A DNA stretch of 64,000 bases from Roseburia sp. 1XD42-69 (GCF_003612565.1 NZ_RAZG01000017.1:1-64000), one strand, 5' to 3'; counted from the stretch's first letter, positions 34,951 to 44,531 are shown. Numbers and translations are program-made. The notes: generated by a model from the letters alone, not told the origin.

Positions 34951-37153
34951 CCTTTCGCACAATTTTATTTTTCGGAATCCACCTGGTGAGGGCTGAAGTA
35001 ATATCCTTCATGGCAATAGGCTTTGACACAAAATCATTCATCCCCGCCGCTAAAAATTCTTCCTTAACTCCCTGGACAGCGTCTGCAGTCAAGGCCAGAA
35101 TGGGAAGATTTTTGTAATAATCCCCCTCAAGGCTTCTAATCCTCCTGGTAGCCTCCACCCCGTCCATCACCGGCATGTAATGGTCCATAAACACCAAATC
35201 ATAATGGTTTTGCTGCACCAAATCCAAAGCCTCTTTTCCGTTTGAAACCACATCGATTTTCATCTCAAAGGGCTCTAACAGCGCCTGGGCCACCTCCCGG
35301 TTAATCTCGTTGTCATCCACAAGCAGAATGGTTGCCTCCGGCAGGGTAAAGGTAAACATATCCTTCCCGGCATCCCCCGCCTGCTCCTTTACCTCTCCGA
35401 AATCCCCTATGTTCTCCTCACTCTCAATGCCCTCCCACAGGGTAAAATAAAACTCACTTCCTTTGCCGTACTCGCTTTCCACCAAAAGGGTTCCCCCCAT
35501 AAGCTCCACTAACTGACGGGAAATGGCAAGTCCAAGCCCCGTGCCCTCTTTTCCTCTGTTCTTTTTCAAATCCACCTGGGTAAAGGCGTTAAAAAGATGC
35601 TCCAAATCCTGTTTTTTAATCCCCTGTCCCGTATCCTTAACAGAAAAATCAAGCTGCACCCTTTTTCCTTCCCGCTGTTTTGCCTGAACCTGGACTGTAA
35701 CGGAGCCTTTGTCGGTGAACTTAATTGCGTTATTCATAATGTTGATAAGCACCTGGCGGATGCGCAGGGAATCTCCATATAAAAGCCTGGGGATTTCTCT
35801 GTCCACATCCATCACAAGTTTTACATCCTTATCCCCGATTCTCGTATCCCCAATCACCTGAATATCCCGGAACATCTGGGCAATATCATAGGTATCCCTG
35901 GTAATCACAAACTTCCCCGCCTCTATCTTGGAGAAATCCAAAAGGTCATTGATAATATCCAAAAGCGCTTTCCCGGAGCTTTTAATGTTTAACAGATACT
36001 TTTTATCCTCCATAGGCCAGTCTTTCCGCAAAAGAACCTCCGTAAGCCCCACAATGGCGTTCATGGGGGTGCGGATTTCATGGGACATATTGGAGACAAA
36101 AAGAGACTTGGCCTGGTTTGCCGCCTCCGCCTGCTCCTTTAGCTCCTTCATAATCTCCGCCTGCTCCTGCATCCGTTTCGTATAGTGGTAATTGTCTGTC
36201 ACATCTGTCAGAACATACATTTTTCCATAATAAGTGCTCTCCTGCTCCACCATATAACTGCCCACAGCATAAATCTGCTTATCCCGGATAATATTTTTCT
36301 TTTCCAGAATACAGTCGTTCATATCCTCTAAGATAGGTTCCGCCTTTCCCAGGGAGATTTTTTCATAAATCTGCTCCGCTTTCTGGTTAAAATAAATAAT
36401 TTTCTCATCATTGTCCACAACCACCAGCCCTTCCGCCAGGGAATCCACTGCCAGATCTTTCGCCAGGGTCAAAGTGTCAAAAAGCCTGTGCCTAAAAATC
36501 AGCACCGATAAAAGTATGGTATCAATAAGGTAAGCCAGAAGCGTAATATCATAACCTTTTGTCACTCCGCTGATATAAATGGCAAATCCAAGAAGGGCCA
36601 CAATATTAATAAACAACAGATTTCCAAACTGCTTTTTTTCAAAAACATAGTGGGCCCTCTGGTAATAATGCACACAAACGCCAATCATAACAGCGGCGTA
36701 GGAAATCAAAATGATGCAGTTCAGATTATATACCACCCCGTGTCCCAGCACCAAATGGGGAAAATCTCCCTCCTGGACAAACTCTATGCTGTTGTAGAAC
36801 AACGTGTGCTTTTCACAGTTTAACACAAGGAAAATAATCACAATATGCACTAAGGCCAGCGTCCGGGATACCCATACGGGTATCTTGACTTTGCAAATCT
36901 GCATCACAAACAAAAACATGGTAATCCCCAGAAAGGATTTTCCCAGGTAAGAAAATTTAACTGTGGTCAACGCCTCCCTCAGAAATGTAGACTGCAATTC
37001 CAGGAGATATCCCACAAAATTAATGCAAAGTGCAAATATCAAAAACAAAAGATACTGCTGATGTTTGGAGGGCTTTTGCCCCATCACATATAAAGCCTCC
37101 ACCATTAAAATCATAATTCCTATGTACTGTACTGCGATGTAAAATGTATGCAT
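34943..37153 (-). CDS. Hybrid histidine kinase with 7TM sensor, PAS and receiver domains
   Basis: 736 residues. Seven TM helices (about 5-222) match the N-terminal 7TM histidine-kinase type. A PAS domain (about 235-320: AEGLVVVDNDEKIIYFNQKAEQ) is followed by a coil and HisKA with His at about 358 (SNMSHEIRTP). The HATPase domain has NIMNNAIKFT, DTGQGI and GTGLGLAIS. The receiver (about 610-730) has LLVDDNEINRE, the target Asp in FMDHYMPVMDG and the Lys in VSKP. GAGGGAATGCT precedes the ATG. It sits between an EAL gene and an MFS gene in one operon. Confidence 0.92.
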   Translation of the reverse strand: MHTFYIAVQYIGIMILMVEALYVMGQKPSKHQQYLLFLIFALCINFVGYLLELQSTFLREALTTVKFSYLGKSFLGITMFLFVMQICKVKIPVWVSRTLALVHIVIIFLVLNCEKHTLFYNSIEFVQEGDFPHLVLGHGVVYNLNCIILISYAAVMIGVCVHYYQRAHYVFEKKQFGNLLFINIVALLGFAIYISGVTKGYDITLLAYLIDTILLSVLIFRHRLFDTLTLAKDLAVDSLAEGLVVVDNDEKIIYFNQKAEQIYEKISLGKAEPILEDMNDCILEKKNIIRDKQIYAVGSYMVEQESTYYGKMYVLTDVTDNYHYTKRMQEQAEIMKELKEQAEAANQAKSLFVSNMSHEIRTPMNAIVGLTEVLLRKDWPMEDKKYLLNIKSSGKALLDIINDLLDFSKIEAGKFVITRDTYDIAQMFRDIQVIGDTRIGDKDVKLVMDVDREIPRLLYGDSLRIRQVLINIMNNAIKFTDKGSVTVQVQAKQREGKRVQLDFSVKDTGQGIKKQDLEHLFNAFTQVDLKKNRGKEGTGLGLAISRQLVELMGGTLLVESEYGKGSEFYFTLWEGIESEENIGDFGEVKEQAGDAGKDMFTFTLPEATILLVDDNEINREVAQALLEPFEMKIDVVSNGKEALDLVQQNHYDLVFMDHYMPVMDGVEATRRIRSLEGDYYKNLPILALTADAVQGVKEEFLAAGMNDFVSKPIAMKDITSALTRWIPKNKIVRKDE

Positions 37154-37180
37154 AGCATTCCCTCTTTCAAAAACCTTCCT

Positions 37181-39211
37181 TTAACTGTCCCGCTCCACTC
37201 TCCTGTCAAACTCCTGAACCGTCATTGGCTTTGCATAGTAAAATCCCTGAATCATATCACAACCCTGATCCGCCAAAAACTCTACCTGGTCCTTCCGCTC
37301 GATTCCCTCCGCCACAATCTTCATATTCAGATTCTTGGCGAGCTGAATGGTCTCTTTTACCACAATTTCACCTCGTTTTTCCACATCCTCTCCCCGGAAA
37401 AACTCCATATCCAGCTTCAAAACATCAATAGGAAGATCTTTTAAGGAATTCAGGGAAGAGTAGCCTGCCCCAAAGTCATCCATGGAAATAGAAAAACCGT
37501 ACACTTTCAGCTCTTTGATAATTCTCTGCAGCATATCTTTATCCCCAAAGAATGCGCTCTCCGTCACTTCTAGTTCAATGCTTCCGTGGTCTGTACCGTA
37601 ACTGTCCACCAACTGGCAGATATGCTCCGCCAAGTCCTCCCTGGTAAAATGGGCTCTGGAGACATTTACGGAAACAGGGACAGCCTTTTTCCCCTGGAGT
37701 TTCCGCTCCGACTGAAGTTTTGCCACACCGGAAATCATATAATCGTCAAGCTGGGTGATAAACCCGTTTTCTTCAAATATAGGAATAAAACATCCTGGGG
37801 TTATCAGGCCGTCTGTGGGAGAAATCCACCGGACCAACGCCTCTGCCCCTACCAATTTTCCCGAAACGGGACTGTATTTTGGCTGAAGATAAATTTGGAA
37901 CTCTTTATTTAACAGAGCGGATTCCATGGAATCCTCCACTTTTCGTTTCCAAAGCTGCTCCTCTAAAATCTGCTGGTCAAAAACTTTGATATATTGACCT
38001 TCATTTCCCATTACCTCCTGCCTTGCCGCACTGGCATAATGATAAATCTGGTCCACATCCACCTGTCTGCGGTAATGTTTTTTATCTCCCTTCTGATGGG
38101 TCAGAGGATCAATCATATAGATTCCCACATGGTAATTCAGTTTTTTGTCTTTTCTGATCCCTTTCAGCTCAGCTAACATTTTCCGAAGCCGCATCTCACA
38201 CTGTTCCCTGGACTGGCACTTTAACAAAAGGCCAAAATCAGCTGTGGCAAACCGGGCAAAGGCCTCCCCTTTTCCCACTTTTGCCTGTAAAAAGCCGGAT
38301 ATATGTTCCAGAAGTTCCTCCCCCGACTTGTTTCCGTAACAGGCACAAAAATCCTGATATTTGTCCATATGCAGGTTCACCATGGCATATGTATTCTTAC
38401 TGCCCGACACCCTGTTGAGAATCTTTTTGCTGTGATGGATAAAATATGTCCAGTTCTTCCCCCCTGTGATGGTATCCAGATACAACAGCTTTACCATACG
38501 TCTCTGTATCACTATAGAAGAGAGAACATTGATAAGGAGCAGAATAATAGGCAGACTCAGTGCCGATATGGCTATAATACCCACTACAATAAGATACAGG
38601 ATATCTTTTCGCACCAATCTCACACGGTCCCTGTAATACAGATGATACTCCTCAAAATTTAAGGGAACCTCCAGCCAGCAGTTTACGGTAAAAATTTCTT
38701 CCCTGAGCCACATCTCCCACATCTGCTTGGAATCGTTATTCAGCCTTATGGGTCCATCCATAGTTCGCTCCCAAAGCTCCTGAACAGGAATCATCAGCAT
38801 GTTGTCCCACTCCATCTGCTGTGCGCCTTGATCCGGCATCACTATATAGGTATCAAAAAGGTCTATCTCCTCCCTGCGGTTAAAGTCCGGCCGTGACTTT
38901 CCGTAAATTATTTTAATTTGATTGTCCCTGTCCGTAAGGCAGATGCCGTTTTCTTTTTTCAGATTCCTCCCCACAAAGGAAAGGGACTCCATTATATTTT
39001 CCTCCTTATTGGCCTTCACCAGTCTTCCCAAATCCTCCGCATCCTCATACACCCCAGCAATTTTCGAATCCATAATGTACTCTTCAAACACGCTCATTAT
39101 CATCACAATGAGGCCAATACAAAACACGAGAAAAACAAAAAACAGTATTAGGGACGGCCAGATACTCTTCTTGCGAAATCCTTTTAAACTTTTTTCTTTG
39201 TATTCCTTCAT
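37181..39211 (-). CDS. Membrane EAL-domain c-di-GMP phosphodiesterase with degenerate GGDEF
   Basis: Start ATG at 39211 (AAGGAGAATTTTT before it), about 676 residues. Two TM helices (about 14-38 and 196-222) hold an extracytoplasmic sensor. The GGDEF region (about 250-385) has lost its signature (TADFG in place of GGDEF), so it should not make c-di-GMP. The EAL domain (about 415-670) keeps the metal and catalytic residues: AEALVRW, VSVNVSRAHF, LEVTES, DDFGAGYSS, DVLKLDMEF, AEGIE and QGFYYAKPM. It should degrade c-di-GMP. It heads an operon with a hybrid kinase, an MFS carrier and a cupin. Confidence 0.9.
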   Translation of the reverse strand: MKEYKEKSLKGFRKKSIWPSLILFFVFLVFCIGLIVMIMSVFEEYIMDSKIAGVYEDAEDLGRLVKANKEENIMESLSFVGRNLKKENGICLTDRDNQIKIIYGKSRPDFNRREEIDLFDTYIVMPDQGAQQMEWDNMLMIPVQELWERTMDGPIRLNNDSKQMWEMWLREEIFTVNCWLEVPLNFEEYHLYYRDRVRLVRKDILYLIVVGIIAISALSLPIILLLINVLSSIVIQRRMVKLLYLDTITGGKNWTYFIHHSKKILNRVSGSKNTYAMVNLHMDKYQDFCACYGNKSGEELLEHISGFLQAKVGKGEAFARFATADFGLLLKCQSREQCEMRLRKMLAELKGIRKDKKLNYHVGIYMIDPLTHQKGDKKHYRRQVDVDQIYHYASAARQEVMGNEGQYIKVFDQQILEEQLWKRKVEDSMESALLNKEFQIYLQPKYSPVSGKLVGAEALVRWISPTDGLITPGCFIPIFEENGFITQLDDYMISGVAKLQSERKLQGKKAVPVSVNVSRAHFTREDLAEHICQLVDSYGTDHGSIELEVTESAFFGDKDMLQRIIKELKVYGFSISMDDFGAGYSSLNSLKDLPIDVLKLDMEFFRGEDVEKRGEIVVKETIQLAKNLNMKIVAEGIERKDQVEFLADQGCDMIQGFYYAKPMTVQEFDRRVERDS

Positions 39212-39328
39212 AAAAATTCTCCTTATGCGCAGATATATAGTAACATGATATAATATAAATAGCACTAATTATACCGATTTTACCATATTTCTGTCACTTT
39301 TGTCATAAAATCAGAATTTTTTTCCTGT

Positions 39329-40111
39329 TTATCCCCATGCCACATCCAAAATCATCATAATTGCAAACCCCGCTGCAACTCCAAAGGTTCCCCTGTGGGA
39401 CTCATCCCCCGCCTGGGATTCCGGTATCAGTTCTTCCACTACCACATAAATCATAGCTCCTGCCGCAAAGGCTAAAAGAAATGGCAGCACAGGCACTACC
39501 ATCCTGGCTAAAAGAATGGTAAACACGGCGCTTACAGGTTCCACCAGACCGGAGAGAACGCCGTAGAAAAAAGCTTTTGGCCTGCTGGTTCCCTGACTTC
39601 GCAGAGGCATGGATATAATAGCCCCCTCCGGGAAGTTTTGTATCCCAATCCCCGCCGCTAAGGCCAAAGCCCCTGCCAGGGCAATCCTTGGACTGTCTAT
39701 CATTGCTCCAGCAAAGGCCACCCCCACCGCCATTCCCTCAGGAATATTGTGCAAAGTCACGGCAAACACCAGCATAGCCGTCTTTTTTGCCCCATGCCCT
39801 GTGTCTTTAAACTTTCCCTGCAGCAAATCCAGCCGGGAAGCCATGCTCTCCAATAAAAACAGAAATGCCATGCCAAATAAAAAGCCTGCCGAAGCCGGGA
39901 GCCACGGCCTTTGTCCCTGCTCTTCCGCCATATCTATGGAGGGTAAAAGCAAAGACCAAACAGACGCAGCCACCATCACTCCGGAGGCAAACCCCAAAAG
40001 CAGTTTTTCAATTTTACAATTCATCTGGCTCTTCATAAAAAATACCATTGCAGAGCCTGACATTGTTCCCAAAAAAGGAACACTAAGACCAACCATAATA
40101 TCCCTGAACAT
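39329..40111 (-). CDS. ZIP-family metal transporter
   Basis: About 260 residues from ATG at 40111; a TTG at 40123 is an alternative. Eight TM helices. The metal-site helices carry HNIPEGMAVGVAF and QNFPEGAIISMPL, the ZIP signatures of helices 4 and 5, with His/Asn/Glu ligands. ZIP proteins import zinc, iron or manganese. The long His-rich loop is absent, as in many bacterial ZupT-like members. No metal regulator or other metal gene is adjacent. Confidence 0.9.
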   Translation of the reverse strand: MFRDIMVGLSVPFLGTMSGSAMVFFMKSQMNCKIEKLLLGFASGVMVAASVWSLLLPSIDMAEEQGQRPWLPASAGFLFGMAFLFLLESMASRLDLLQGKFKDTGHGAKKTAMLVFAVTLHNIPEGMAVGVAFAGAMIDSPRIALAGALALAAGIGIQNFPEGAIISMPLRSQGTSRPKAFFYGVLSGLVEPVSAVFTILLARMVVPVLPFLLAFAAGAMIYVVVEELIPESQAGDESHRGTFGVAAGFAIMMILDVAWG

Positions 40112-40186
40112 GTTAGAATCCAATTTCCAACCTTTTCGTCATCTTTTCCCTTCATCTTATGCAGAAAAAGGGGTTGAGGTTACAGG

Positions 40187-40390
40187 TTAAATTTCCTCTT
40201 CCTCCGGCAAAACATTCCCGGAATTGTTTCCATTATTGCTGCCGATTGTGGTGTGCTTTTTCGGGCTGAACAGAATGCCAAATAAAATTCCTGCCAGAGT
40301 ACAGACCATAATTCCCAATACCAGTTCCCTTTTGTTTACCAAAACCGGAACATTTAAACTTTGCCATAATTCGTTACATTTTTTCGTCAT
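40187..40390 (-). CDS. Small single-TM protein
   Basis: 67 residues with GACAGGAGGAAATGAG before the ATG. One TM helix (about 24-43, LGIMVCTLAGILFGILF) followed by an Asn/Gly-rich polar tail ending EEEEI. The layout resembles small YtxH-like membrane proteins, but no family is assigned. A good ribosome site supports that it is real. Confidence 0.6.
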   Translation of the reverse strand: MTKKCNELWQSLNVPVLVNKRELVLGIMVCTLAGILFGILFSPKKHTTIGSNNGNNSGNVLPEEEEI

Positions 40391-40508
40391 CTCATTTCCT
40401 CCTGTCTACATATCTGTTTTTCCATAAATTAATTTTACGCCCCGCCAGGTGTACGGTAAAGCAGGAAATCACCTGCTTTACCCTTCTTGGAATAATATAA
40501 GAACAAAG

Positions 40509-40868
40509 TCAGCCCAATATTTCCCGCTGCTTTTTCTTGCTCAATCCCCCAAGCACCAACTGGTAAGATTTATCCAGCATATCTTTCAGTAAGTCATCCG
40601 GCACTGCTCCTTCCGGTTTTACAGAATTCCAATGCACCTTATTCATATAATACCCGGGAACAATATCTTCATACTGGCTTCTTAAAAAATCTCCCTCCAT
40701 AGGCTCCAGTTTCAAGGTAATGTAATAAGGCTTATCATCCTCCCCAAGGCAAAGCGCCGCAAACATTTTTCCCCCAATCTGATAACGAATCCAGTTCCAG
40801 TCTTTCTGTAAATCCTTCGTTACCCCTGGTTTTCCCAACAAATATTCATCCATCCAACTGTATTTCAT
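40509..40868 (-). CDS. MmcQ/YjbR-family protein
   Basis: 119 residues. The fold pattern matches MmcQ/YjbR: N-terminal YLLGKPGVTKDLQKDW, then IGGKMFAALCLGEDDKPYYITLKLEP, PGYYMNKVHWNSV, and a C-terminal LLKDMLDKSYQLVLGGLSKKKQRE. The family has a CyaY-like or DNA-binding-like fold and its role is not established. It starts eight bases after the stop of the upstream membrane-protein gene, with which it is probably co-transcribed. Confidence 0.88.
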   Translation of the reverse strand: MKYSWMDEYLLGKPGVTKDLQKDWNWIRYQIGGKMFAALCLGEDDKPYYITLKLEPMEGDFLRSQYEDIVPGYYMNKVHWNSVKPEGAVPDDLLKDMLDKSYQLVLGGLSKKKQREILG

Positions 40869-40875
40869 CTTCGTC

Positions 40876-41352
40876 CTATTTTCCTCCTGTCTGCCTCCAG
40901 GTATTTTTTACAGAAGAATAACTTGCCCAGATGGATAAAATATATCCAATAGCCAAATCCTTTGCCACCGCACCAACTAACTCCGGCTCTTTTAATAGTT
41001 CCGGGAGCAGGGAAAATGACTCTCCCAGCGTGAGGGAATAATATTCAGAAAGTTCCCTGTATGCCGTAATTCCCAAAGATACCACTTCCGCCCCTATAAT
41101 AGCCAGAAAAGAAAGGACGATACAGATAATAATCCCGGTTTTTGAAAGTTTCTTTCCCAGCAGCTGGTAGCCTTTCATCCCGCAAAAAACAATGGCATAT
41201 CCGGCAATTCCTGCAATAAACCCAATCTGTCCGATTAACACCCATAAAACCGAGCCCAGCAAAATCCCAATCACTGCCCCGATTAATCCAAGGGGAAGGT
41301 TTTCCTTTTTCTCCCAATCCTCCGTTACTAAGTTTTCCATTTGTGTACTCAT
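40876..41352 (-). CDS. Four-TM membrane protein of unknown function
   Basis: 158 residues; AGGAGGAAAAA precedes the ATG. Hydrophobic segments at about 20-40, 42-60, 75-97 and 128-146. A conserved-looking WEKKENLPLGLIGAVIGILLGSVLWVL start resembles small uncharacterised membrane proteins of Lachnospiraceae. No function is recognised. It leads a two-gene unit with the MmcQ/YjbR gene. Confidence 0.75.
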   Translation of the reverse strand: MSTQMENLVTEDWEKKENLPLGLIGAVIGILLGSVLWVLIGQIGFIAGIAGYAIVFCGMKGYQLLGKKLSKTGIIICIVLSFLAIIGAEVVSLGITAYRELSEYYSLTLGESFSLLPELLKEPELVGAVAKDLAIGYILSIWASYSSVKNTWRQTGGK

Positions 41353-41540
41353 TTTTTCCTCCTATTCGTGAATCCTGCTAAAATATACGCCTTAAAGGCT
41401 TGGTTTTATCATATCACATAAATGCCGCCGTATCAAATACCAATTATTGCGCTGTTTGATCCCCCATGAAAATATGTGAAAAAAGTATCAACTTCCCGCT
41501 TTGGGGTTATACTAATCCCATCAAAATTCAGGAGGATGCA

Positions 41541-41711
41541 ATGAAAACAGCCAATAGAGATAAAGTCATTTACACTACACCAAAAGGAGCTTGGGAAGGC
41601 GGTGTTATCAATGAGAGGAAGAAACCTTCCAAAAAACAGCATCTTAATGATATCTCCACCGACCTTCAGGGGAATGGTTACCCTCTCCCCAAGAAAAACC
41701 GGGATGTTTAA
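41541..41711 (+). CDS. Small ORF, possibly a DUF2188-like remnant
   Basis: 56 codons with a good CAGGAGGATGCA site before the ATG. The product (KVIYTTPKGAWEGGVINERK near the start) has a vague DUF2188-like look but no clear match. It is isolated at the edge of the mobile-element region. The ribosome site is the main argument for it. Confidence 0.35.
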   Translation: MKTANRDKVIYTTPKGAWEGGVINERKKPSKKQHLNDISTDLQGNGYPLPKKNRDV

Positions 41712-42099
41712 GCATCCCGGATACATACTGCGAAAAGTATCTATAGAAATGATAAAATCTAATGAGATAACCGGAATCACAAGGAGTGGTTTTATAATGG
41801 AGAGAAAATCTTTCTGTTTGGTTTTCTTTTAATTCTCAACAGTTTCATAAAGTCATGAAACCCACACAGTTTTCTCTTGCATACAATGCACACAGCGTTT
41901 TACCGCCCCGGCGATATTTATATTTATATTTCCATGCTTTGCCGCCTTTATCCACAAAGAATCCATGTCATAATGCTCATGTGCGGTAAAGAAGCAAGCA
42001 ACCGAAAACAAGAGATAGACCGCCAGCACCACACTATTCCGAACTAAAAACCAAAAGACAAGCATTGCGGGAATGTTGCAAAACAGGCTATGGATTCAT
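41712..42099. other. Gap with no convincing gene at start of the mobile-element mosaic
   Basis: No confident gene. A minus-strand frame at 41853-42065 encodes 70 residues with a TM helix followed by DMDSLWIKAAKHGNINI and VKRCVHCMQEK. It could be the tail of a decayed element protein, but has no good ribosome site and no family match. Confidence 0.4.
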
Positions 42100-42145
42100 G
42101 GATAACTCTGTTCACAGCACATGGAAAAGCTAAAATGCAGCTTTC
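42100..42145 (+). repeat. Hairpin repeat, left copy
   Basis: GGATAACTCTGTTCACAGCA is followed by a hairpin (GGAAAAGCT ... AGCTTTC). A diverged copy of the same motif order lies at 53407-53463. The CACAGCACATGGAAAAGCT part matches that copy in inverted orientation, and the TAACTCTGTT part in direct orientation. The two copies bracket the mobile-element mosaic. Confidence 0.6.
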
Positions 42146-42257
42146 TCATTTGCCTAATCGTATATGATTCTATATATGGTTATAGAAAAAAACGAAAAAA
42201 ATAAAAATATTTGTAACAAATCGCACTTGAAAAGAACTAACAATATGAGGTGCTGAT

Positions 42258-42503
42258 ATGGATAAAGAAAAATTAGATGAAATGTATCGTGAAAACGCCG
42301 CCATGATATATAAATATCTATGCGGCTTAACGCAGGACAGCGGACTTGACGAGGATCTGACGCAGGAAACATTCTTTCAAGCAATGAAAGGGATTGACAA
42401 ATTTAGGGGAGATTGTAAAATTTCTGTCTGGCTATTGCGGACGCTTTTATATATGCTCTTTCAACCTGCAAAAAGAATAAAGGCAGTATTGCAATGGCAG
42501 TAA
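42258..42503 (+). pseudogene. Truncated ECF-type sigma factor
   Basis: The first 55 codons encode sigma region 2: MYRENAAMIYKYLCGL, DEDLTQETFFQAM and KFRGDCKISVWL. After KISVWL the expected IAKNL-type helix and region 4 are missing. The frame runs into unrelated membrane-protein sequence (LLRTLLYMLFQPAKRIK) and stops. A deletion has therefore fused a sigma gene to a following membrane gene. GAGGTGCTGAT precedes the ATG. The gene lies directly upstream of the ABC cassette it may once have controlled. Confidence 0.75.
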
Positions 42504-42673
42504 TAAGCATTGGGGCGTTTGTTCTGCTTTCCGTCATACAGATTACCCGGTATTATCTGATTGGAACAGGGACATTTTGGCTTTTCCGTTATGGCCTGCC
42601 TCCCCTGCTGTTATGGCTTTTTGTCCTTTGGTTTCCAGTGCTGGGGGAAATATTCCTGAAATGGAATATTTGA
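42494..42673 (+). pseudogene. Membrane-protein remnant fused behind the sigma fragment
   Basis: 59 codons from ATG 42494 with two hydrophobic helices (VISIGAFVLLSVIQI; LPPLLLWLFVLWFPVLGEIF). The same frame upstream adds TLLYMLFQPAKR, so the original start is lost. It is probably the remainder of the membrane gene partnered with the sigma factor. Possible ancestral roles (anti-sigma factor or small permease) cannot be decided. Confidence 0.5.
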
Positions 42674-42745
42674 GACTGCATAGCATTGTTCCTATTCTTG
42701 GTAATCATAGGAAACTATGTCACAAAACTAATCACGGGAGATTAT

Positions 42746-42856
42746 ATGTGGGAAGACGCGCTCCATATGCAGGGATTTATAGGCAATGCTCTTGGAGAAG
42801 TAATTGGAATTATAACATTTGGAATTATAGGGAGGATTAAAAAATGGAGAAAATAA
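42746..42856 (+). CDS. Short hydrophobic ORF before the ABC ATPase, probably a remnant
   Basis: 36 codons from ATG 42746 (GGGAG upstream) encoding GFIGNALGEVIGIITFGIIG and a Lys/Arg tail. It overlaps the ABC ATPase start by 13 bases, so it may help couple translation. It resembles a last TM helix of a broken gene more than a complete protein. Confidence 0.4.
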   Translation: MWEDALHMQGFIGNALGEVIGIITFGIIGRIKKWRK

Positions 42857-43767
42857 TCAGCGTAAAAAATCTAAAAAAAGCATATAAAAAGGAAACTGCC
42901 GTTGAGAATGTATGCTTTGCGCTTGCACCCGGAAATATCATGGGACTATTGGGGACAAACGGGGCGGGCAAAACTACGACATTAAAGATGATTACAAATT
43001 TGTGTTCCAAAGATAATGGGAAAATCGTCATAGACAACGTATCATTAGACGAAAATCCCGGACTGGCATTGTCAAAGGTTGGGGCGGCACTTGACACCCC
43101 TAGTTTTTATCAGGAACTGACTGCAAGAGAAAATATAGAATGTTTTGCACATCTATATGAAAATATCCCAAACGGGCAAGTTATGGAATTGCTTGATTAT
43201 GTCGGACTTAAGAACCAGGCTGAAAAGAAAGTGAAAAAGTTTTCTCTTGGAATGAAACAAAGACTGGCATTGGCAAGGGCTATGTTAGGACAGCCAAAAC
43301 TGATTATTTTAGATGAACCGGCAAACGGATTAGACCCGCAGGGACAAATTAACCTATACCGTCTGATTTGCGACATGGCGAAAGAACGAAACACAACCTT
43401 TATCGTTTCATCACACCAACTGCATGATATGGAAAAATTCTGTACTGATATTTTAATTTTGGATAAGGGAAAAAGTATCTTGCAAGGAAAAACGGAAAAC
43501 ATTTTATCCGAAACAACAAATATCGTGGACTGCATACTGGAAGAAACAAACGCTGCCCGGAGAGTTCTCTCCGGGTGTCAAGGAATAAGTTTGGTGTCAC
43601 AGAAAGGAAATCAGTTTACAATCAGACTTGAAAATATCTGTTTTGATGAATTTGTTAAAAACCTTGTAGCAAACCATTTGCATATTCACTATCTTTCCAT
43701 GCGGAAACACTCATTGCAGGATCTTTTTCTAAAACTGACAGGGGGAGCAGAGCCATGTATCCATTAA
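42844..43767 (+). CDS. Lantibiotic-protection-type ABC transporter ATPase
   Basis: 307 residues. Walker A GTNGAGKTTT (about 38-47), the ABC signature FSLGMKQRLALARAM, Walker B KLIILDEPANGLDP and the switch His in SSHQ are all intact. The C-terminal 90 residues match the extra domain of bacitracin/lantibiotic-type (BcrA, LanF) ATPases. Two permease genes follow, the first overlapping this gene. Such cassettes pump antimicrobial peptides off the membrane and are often carried by mobile elements. Confidence 0.9.
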   Translation: MEKIISVKNLKKAYKKETAVENVCFALAPGNIMGLLGTNGAGKTTTLKMITNLCSKDNGKIVIDNVSLDENPGLALSKVGAALDTPSFYQELTARENIECFAHLYENIPNGQVMELLDYVGLKNQAEKKVKKFSLGMKQRLALARAMLGQPKLIILDEPANGLDPQGQINLYRLICDMAKERNTTFIVSSHQLHDMEKFCTDILILDKGKSILQGKTENILSETTNIVDCILEETNAARRVLSGCQGISLVSQKGNQFTIRLENICFDEFVKNLVANHLHIHYLSMRKHSLQDLFLKLTGGAEPCIH

Positions 43768-44519
43768 CAAGATTTTATGCAAGAAAACTATACAGACAAA
43801 AATTGATTTACATTTTTTTTGCCTGCTTTTTTACAGCTTCTTTCTTTTACGCTTTTCTTATTTCAACACCGCAAATGGAAGAAATGCTGAATATCAATAT
43901 TGGAATTGTTGGGAGAAAAAATTTCCCCGAATTTATGATGCGGTTTTATGTCGGGACAGTGGGTATTCTTTTTCATGTATTTCTGCTGACACTGTTTATT
44001 TGTGAGGAAGATAGGAACAAAATGCTTTATCAGCCTTTATTGCATGGGGAAAACCGCAACAGAATGATACGTTCAAAAATCTATGTTGCTGTCAGTATGT
44101 CAATGGTTTTTGTTTTGTTGGTGGCTTTTATCAATTACATAACAGCTTTTATGCGTTGGGGCTATGAAATCTTTGAACAGGCAGCCTTTATCAGAACCAT
44201 TATAAAATATCTGTTATCGGGTATCTATATGTCAGTTATAACGCTTGGGATCGTTTTACTTTGTATTTGTACCCGCAACGCATGGAAAACAATATTTTTT
44301 GTGATTATTTATTTATTGATTGACCAATTTATATACAGTTCCAATATTGCTTTATTACAAAAAATATGGGTTGGATATTACCTTAATCTTTGGACTTTTG
44401 CATATGAGTATCAGAAAATACCATTTAGCGAACTGATTATAGGAATATTCATTATGATACTGTACGGAATTGCTTTTTTTCAAATATCCCTATACAGAAC
44501 AAAAAAAATAGATTTTTGA
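43755..44519 (+). CDS. ABC-2-type permease, lantibiotic-immunity-like (first)
   Basis: 254 residues, six TM helices, with large aromatic content. It begins inside the ATPase gene (13-base overlap), so translation is coupled. The arrangement ATPase, permease, permease is that of LanFEG immunity transporters. Loop motifs such as CEEDRNKMLYQPLLHGENRNRMI match the bacteriocin-immunity permease type. Not named further. Confidence 0.82.
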   Translation: MYPLTRFYARKLYRQKLIYIFFACFFTASFFYAFLISTPQMEEMLNINIGIVGRKNFPEFMMRFYVGTVGILFHVFLLTLFICEEDRNKMLYQPLLHGENRNRMIRSKIYVAVSMSMVFVLLVAFINYITAFMRWGYEIFEQAAFIRTIIKYLLSGIYMSVITLGIVLLCICTRNAWKTIFFVIIYLLIDQFIYSSNIALLQKIWVGYYLNLWTFAYEYQKIPFSELIIGIFIMILYGIAFFQISLYRTKKIDF

Positions 44520-44531
44520 GAGAGGTAAAAA

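Noticed and set aside
37181-39211. Diguanylate cyclase activity
   Set aside because: The GGDEF signature is replaced by TADFG, so synthesis of c-di-GMP is not supported.
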